Positions 60,294-64,000 of a stretch of DNA of 64,000 bases are shown here, piece after piece. Source of the DNA: JAZKDW01 sp040387375. GTDB taxonomy: Bacteria; Pseudomonadota; Gammaproteobacteria; Burkholderiales; Burkholderiaceae_D. Position 1 is the stretch's first letter, and every line of letters begins with the position of its first letter. Made by a program: the position numbers and the translations under genes. The notes under the pieces were generated by a model. It was not told the DNA's origin. It did no database searches and saw nothing but the letters and a program-made list of their open reading frames with translations. The stretch spans positions 1-64,000 of the forward strand of contig JAZKDW010000017.1 in the NCBI GenBank assembly GCA_040387375.1, read 5' to 3'.

Positions 60294-60581
60294 ATGAAAA
60301 CATCAAAATCAATCGCCGCTGTTGTCCTGTTTGCCGCTGCCGGCGTCACGTTCGCCCAGGAGCGATTTGTCGCACCGGATGCCGGTTTCGTGTCGACCCT
60401 GACCCGTGCTGAAGTCGTTGCGGAAATCAATCCCGCATTCGTCCATGGCGAACAGAATTACATCGAGACCGTCGCTGCAGGCACCCGCACCCGCGCAGAA
60501 GTCCGTTCAGAAGCAGTTGCTGCCAACAAGGATTCCCGCAAAGTCGCTTCCGGCGTTTTCTACGGCCTCGGCGCAGTGTAA
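60294..60581 (+). CDS. DUF4148 domain-containing exported protein
   Basis: 95 residues: signal peptide (about 1-21, ending VTFAQE), then the DUF4148 pattern with 'LTRAEVVAEI' and 'TRTRAEVRSEAVAANKDSRK'. Small periplasmic proteins of this type occur in many copies in Burkholderiales; the role is unknown. TTGGAGA precedes the ATG at 60294. Followed by a strong two-way terminator. Confidence 0.88.
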   Translation: MKTSKSIAAVVLFAAAGVTFAQERFVAPDAGFVSTLTRAEVVAEINPAFVHGEQNYIETVAAGTRTRAEVRSEAVAANKDSRKVASGVFYGLGAV

Positions 60582-60622
60582 TCAGAAAGTCGGAATCCTG
60601 CTAATTCGCGTAGCATTAAATG

Positions 60623-60655
60623 AAAAAAGGACGAGCATGTTGCTCGTCCTTTTTT
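60623..60655. terminator. Strong two-way Rho-independent terminator
   Basis: AAAAAAGGACGAGCA (60623-60637) pairs with TGCTCGTCCTTTTTT (60641-60655), a 15-bp stem with a TGT loop, ending in six T on the plus strand and, by symmetry, in a T tract on the minus strand. It separates the DUF4148 gene from the convergent monooxygenase operon. Confidence 0.92.
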
Positions 60656-60686
60656 CATCGTGCGCCCGGCATCGGCTTGATGAAAT

Positions 60687-60878
60687 TTACAAATCCCTGG
60701 CCGCGTCGTCAATCAGGGCCGGCAAGGCTTCCTTCGATACTGCCTCCCTGGCCAGCAGCAGGGCCAGTTTCACCAGAAAAATCTGCGCCTTCCCGGGTTC
60801 GACGGCATCAATGGCGAGCGCGAGATGGTCGTAGAAATTTTCAAGCTCGGGAATGGTAATGACGGATGTGGCTGACAT
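60687..60878 (-). CDS. DUF2783 domain-containing small protein
   Basis: 63 residues: MSATSVITIPELENFYDHLA... with 'KAQIFLVKLALLLAREA'. This matches DUF2783, a short helical protein often encoded directly after FAD-dependent hydroxylases. AGGGGA stands upstream of the ATG at 60878, which lies 2 bases past the monooxygenase stop. Probably an accessory or partner of that enzyme; no function is known to me. Confidence 0.75.
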   Translation of the reverse strand: MSATSVITIPELENFYDHLALAIDAVEPGKAQIFLVKLALLLAREAVSKEALPALIDDAARDL

Positions 60879-60880
60879 GG

Positions 60881-62590
60881 CTAGTTCCCCTTGACTTGTA
60901 AAACCTGTTGAAAGGCCTGGCGCAACTGGCCGGCGTCGGGCTTGATCCAGCGCGCGCATACATGCTGGTCCGGCCTCAGCAGGCAAACCCCTGTGCTGTG
61001 CTCGACACCATACTTCTGATGAATATGCCCGCTGCTGTCATCGATCAGAATGGCGCGGCTGTCGCTCGGCAACGATTCCGGCGCACGGGAAAACACCACC
61101 ACGCCGACCGTTATGCCGCTGGCGGCAACGGCGTCGATTTCGTCAGCAAGATCCTGCGGCAGTCCGCCTGATTCGCAAAAATAAAAGAGTTGGAAAGACA
61201 GGTCGAGATGGTCGAATAAATAATCGTTTTCACCGAGCCTGATGTTGCGCGCCGTTGCGCCCTTTGCCGGTCCGGCGCTGAAAAGCGCGCTGTCATCGCT
61301 TGCGGCATTGAGAATCGAGTCTGTGTACTCATGCGGCCGGGAGGTGCGCCAGTTCAGCAAAGGCCGCACAAATTCATGAGTCAGCGCAAGCGACAGCGTC
61401 GCATCGCGCAGCAGCCGGAAGCCAGCGGTCGGCGGTGTCATGAAGCGGGTGCTCTTGCTTGCTTCATCAATGATTTCGCGTGCCGCAGCGACCCGCTCAT
61501 CACTGTAGGAATCGAGCAGCGCCATGCCGGCTTTCCCCTGTATCACCAGCGCCAGCTTCCACGCAATATTTTGCGCATCCTGCCAGCCGGTATTGAGGCC
61601 TCGCACACCGAAAATAGGCAGCATGTGGGCGGCATCGCCGGCAAACAGCACACGACCGTGCCGATACTCCGGCAGCGTCATGGCACGGGCCGAGTAGATC
61701 GAGGCCCAGTCCATTTCCCATTTCATATTGTCATACCCCATCAGCGCCAGCTGCTCGTTGACCCGGGTCGCGATGCGTTCCGGCGCCAGCGCTTCTTCCG
61801 GCGATTCGCCGGGCGGCAGATGATAGTCAAAACGCCATATGCCATACGGCTCGCGATGCAAGAGGATGGTATTGCCGGGATTCCAGGCGGGATCAAAAAA
61901 TGCCAGACGTTCGGTCGGCAGGCCAAGGTCGACCCGGATATCGGCAATCACAAATCGCCCTTCGTAGGAATCGCCTTCCATCCGCAACTTCATGCTTTGC
62001 CGGACAGCCGACTTTGCGCCGTCCGTCGCAATGACCCAATCGGCGTCCATCCGGTATTCACCAACCGGCGTGTCCAGTGTCAGCGTGGCCTTGTCAGCGG
62101 TCTGCTCCATTGCCACGAATCGGGTGCCCCAGCGCAGTTCGATCAGTGGCTCCTGTCCGATCAATTCGACCAGCTGGCCTTCGACGATCTGCTGCTGCAG
62201 GTTGATCAACGGGTAGAACCTGTCATCCTCGTCGTGCGGCACGTCCAGCCGGAACACCCTCTGGCCCCGATAGAGGGAATTCCCGTAGCGCCAACGCAAG
62301 CCGTCCTTTTCTATCTGTTCCGAGGCCCCGACCTGCTGCAGGATTTCCATCGAGCGTCGGGTAAACGCCACTGCCCTGCTGCCTTCCGACACCTGCTGGT
62401 CCGCCGTAACGACAACACAGCGGATGCCGGCCCTGGCCAGGTTGAGCGCAGTGACCAGGCCGACCGGTCCGCCGCCGACAATCACGACCTGCTGATGTGT
62501 GACCTGCTCAAGATCGGGCGGGGCAACAAAGGGATAAACCTGATACTTGTAATAGAGGGATTTTCTGGTGCCGAGGTCTGCCTGATGCAT
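60881..62590 (-). CDS. FAD-dependent aromatic hydroxylase (MhpA/PheA class A flavoprotein monooxygenase)
   Basis: 569 residues. FAD-binding 'VVIVGGGPVGLVTALNLARA' (about 36-55), 'VIATDGAKSAVRQ' (DG motif), and 'GRVLFAGDAAHMLPIFGVRG' then 'LNTGWQDAQNIAWKLALV' (GD motif, about 310-347). A thioredoxin-like C-terminal domain follows. Such enzymes add hydroxyl to phenolic acids with NAD(P)H and oxygen. Start at 62590 (MHQADLGTRK), with AAGGA upstream. Belongs with the DUF2783 gene and the broken Bug gene, all on the minus strand, with an IclR gene divergent, a typical aromatic-catabolic layout. Confidence 0.87.
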   Translation of the reverse strand: MHQADLGTRKSLYYKYQVYPFVAPPDLEQVTHQQVVIVGGGPVGLVTALNLARAGIRCVVVTADQQVSEGSRAVAFTRRSMEILQQVGASEQIEKDGLRWRYGNSLYRGQRVFRLDVPHDEDDRFYPLINLQQQIVEGQLVELIGQEPLIELRWGTRFVAMEQTADKATLTLDTPVGEYRMDADWVIATDGAKSAVRQSMKLRMEGDSYEGRFVIADIRVDLGLPTERLAFFDPAWNPGNTILLHREPYGIWRFDYHLPPGESPEEALAPERIATRVNEQLALMGYDNMKWEMDWASIYSARAMTLPEYRHGRVLFAGDAAHMLPIFGVRGLNTGWQDAQNIAWKLALVIQGKAGMALLDSYSDERVAAAREIIDEASKSTRFMTPPTAGFRLLRDATLSLALTHEFVRPLLNWRTSRPHEYTDSILNAASDDSALFSAGPAKGATARNIRLGENDYLFDHLDLSFQLFYFCESGGLPQDLADEIDAVAASGITVGVVVFSRAPESLPSDSRAILIDDSSGHIHQKYGVEHSTGVCLLRPDQHVCARWIKPDAGQLRQAFQQVLQVKGN

Positions 62591-62706
62591 ATATTCCTTG
62601 AGTCTACATCGACAAGACTTGCGACAGCACAGGTGCAATCGCAAGTCGTGTCCGGATCTTCAATATGCTCATCGGCGGCAAAGCTGCTGCCGCCGATGAC
62701 ACATGT

Positions 62707-63687
62707 TTACTCGATGCTGATGTTTCCATCCTTGATCGTTTTTGCCCACTTCGCCGTCTCCGACTTCATGTACGCAGCCATTTCCTCGGGTGTGCTCGGA
62801 ATCAAATCAACCGACATCTCGTCCATCTTCTTCTTGATTTCCGGGTCAGCCACGCTCGCTGCATAAGCTGCATTCAGTCTGGCGATGATCGGTTGTGGTG
62901 TACCGCGCGGCACCGACAATCCCTGCCAGGCCCAGGCTTCAAATCCCGGAAGACGGGATTCGGCGATCGGCGGAACATTCGGAAGCGATGCCAGACGTTT
63001 CGGGCCGGCCACGCCGAGCACCTTGATTTTTCCGGACTTGATCTGCTGAGAGACCGTTACCAAGTCGAGAAACATGCTCGGTATGTGTCCCGCCAGCAGG
63101 TCTTGCACTGCCGGGCCATTACCCTTGTATGGCACATGGGTCAGCTTGATTTTTGCCTGCTGGGCAAACAGCTCCATCGCCAGATGATGCGGGCTGCCCT
63201 GGCCTGGCGAGGCGTAATTCATCTGGCCCGGCTTCGAGGCCGCCAGCTTGATGTAGTCCTGCACCGAGTTCACCGGCACCGCAGGATTGACGACCAGCGT
63301 CAGCGCAAATCGTGCCGTGAGTGTCACCGGCGCCAGATCTTTCACAGGGTCATAGGGAAGTTTTTTTTACAGGCTCGGATTGACGCTATAGGTGCCAGTG
63401 TCGCCCAGCAGAACCGTATAGCCATCCGGGGCGGAACGGGCAACCGCCTCGGCGCCGATGATGGTGCCGGCGCCCGGCCTGTTTTCAACAATGACCTGCT
63501 GGCCAAGCTCTTTTGACATGCGCAAGGCAACGATGCGCGCAAATGCGTCGGTGCCGCCGCCGGGCGCATAGGGCACCACGAGCTTGACGATCTTGTCGGG
63601 ATATTGCTGGGCTTGTACAGCGCCAATCGTGGCGCCGCACAGCAGCAGCGCTGACGCGGTCAGGCCGAGCGTCTTTAAAATCTTCAT
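62707..63687 (-). pseudogene. Bug-family receptor gene interrupted by an in-frame stop
   Basis: Start MKILKTLGLTASALLLCGAT with signal peptide and Bug motifs 'YPDKIVKLVVPYAPGGGTDA' and 'VIVENRPGAGTIIGAEAVA' up to 'YSVNPSL', then TAA at 63369-63367, then the same frame continues 'KKLPYDPVKDLAPVTLTARF' and on to 'LPNVPPIAESRLPGFEAWAW' and a normal C-terminus. Related proteins have Tyr at this position, so a single TAC/TAT to TAA change is enough. The stop abuts a run of eight A on the coding strand, a place where base-calling errors occur, so it may be an artefact. GGAGA lies before the ATG at 63687. Confidence 0.8.
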
Positions 63688-63911
63688 GAATCGTCTCCGT
63701 TTGTTGGCGTTGAATATGTGAGGAAAACCGGTAGCTTGTAACTCCGAAAGTGCATTTTTTCTTGGAAAGCACATTTTCCAGAATACTAGATTTATTTTAC
63801 GAAAGTGTCAAATATTAATACTTTGGTTTTATTATTTGGCAATTTCAGTGCATTGTTGCGAAAAAATTCTATAGAATTGATTTATGTTGAGTAACCAGTC
63901 AATCATAAAAA

Positions 63912-64000
63912 ATGTCTCAGCAAATCAAACTCATCAAGACGCTCGATTTATTCTCCGAGGATAGGCCGACGCTAAGCGCCGAGGAGATTGCCGACCTGCT
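63912..64000 (+). CDS. IclR-family transcriptional regulator (N-terminus only)
   Basis: The first 29 codons read MSQQIKLIKTLDLFSEDRPT then LSAEEIADLL, the start of an IclR-type winged helix. Truncated by the window edge. Divergent from the broken Bug/monooxygenase operon across about 220 AT-rich bases, so probably its regulator. Confidence 0.65.
   Translation, partial: MSQQIKLIKTLDLFSEDRPTLSAEEIADL

Noticed and set aside
63342..63626. Frameshift as explanation for the broken Bug gene
   Set aside because: The parts before and after the stop are in the same frame; only one TAA codon separates them.
1..64000. tRNA, rRNA, riboswitch or prophage sequences
   Set aside because: I saw no cloverleaf, rRNA, known riboswitch core, integrase or phage structural gene on reading the window; a covariance-model search would be needed to exclude small RNAs.

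Overview
The window is GC-rich DNA from a betaproteobacterium of the order Burkholderiales. The pointers are five tripartite tricarboxylate transport (TTT) 'Bug' receptors, a DUF4148 protein, an H-NS-type short protein and copper gene sets of the Burkholderiales kind. Oxalobacteraceae-like is my best guess, but there is no rRNA or other phylogenetic marker here to prove it. I see no rRNA, tRNA, CRISPR array or complete transposase.

Layout. (1) 1-3841, minus strand: two Bug receptors, a 4,5-dihydroxyphthalate-decarboxylase-like protein and the first codons of a TctB subunit. (2) 4100-8448: a 3-methyladenine DNA glycosylase, the first copy of a short inverted-repeat mobile element, a small exported protein, a glycine-zipper stress protein, an MFS exporter and a Met-rich mini-protein. 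(3) 8508-19731: a copper/silver resistance island made of two divergent operons. The minus operon encodes a small Cys/Met-rich protein and CusCBA. The plus operon encodes two small His/Met-rich exported proteins, a TolC-type lipoprotein, a multicopper oxidase, a cupredoxin and a CusF-like protein, behind a promoter with the architecture of a MerR/CueR-activated promoter. (4) 19752-31005: after a YkvA protein, a sugar-acid catabolic cluster. ApnO-like oxidoisomerase, a TRAP transporter, an SDR, an aldehyde dehydrogenase and tartrate dehydrogenase lie on the minus strand. A RuBisCO-like protein (OiaX type), a DUF1537 kinase (OiaK type) and a GntR regulator lie on the plus strand. This matches the D-apionate route that uses a RuBisCO-like protein. 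(5) 31007-34975: a MoxR / DUF58 / VWA module with an HtrA-like protease. (6) 35378-39023: DUF3617 protein, Bug receptor, class II aldolase, a long hairpin and a LysR regulator. (7) 39021-45205: the second mobile-element copy, then an ABC importer operon with an isochorismatase-like amidohydrolase and a polysaccharide-deacetylase-like hydrolase. (8) 45459-51497: a two-component system, a GlcG-like protein, an ankyrin protein, phosphatidylserine decarboxylase, a D,D-carboxypeptidase and an H-NS-like protein lacking the DNA-binding domain.

(9) 51557-58980 holds what looks like an undescribed catabolic set. A LacI regulator is divergent from a tightly coupled operon of an APH-fold kinase, an enolase paralogue with altered active-site residues, a D-2-hydroxyacid dehydrogenase and a Bug receptor. 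An HpcH/HpaI aldolase and RpiR regulator operon converges on it. A perfect GCACACGTGTGC palindrome of LacI-operator type lies in the divergent promoter region. (10) 59154-64000: LysR regulator, DUF4148 protein, DUF2783 protein with a flavin monooxygenase, a Bug gene broken by one in-frame stop, and the start of an IclR regulator.

The strongest unexplained signals are the 24-bp inverted-repeat element, present in two inverted copies whose ends supply the stop codons of three flanking genes, and the kinase/enolase-paralogue/dehydrogenase/aldolase locus.
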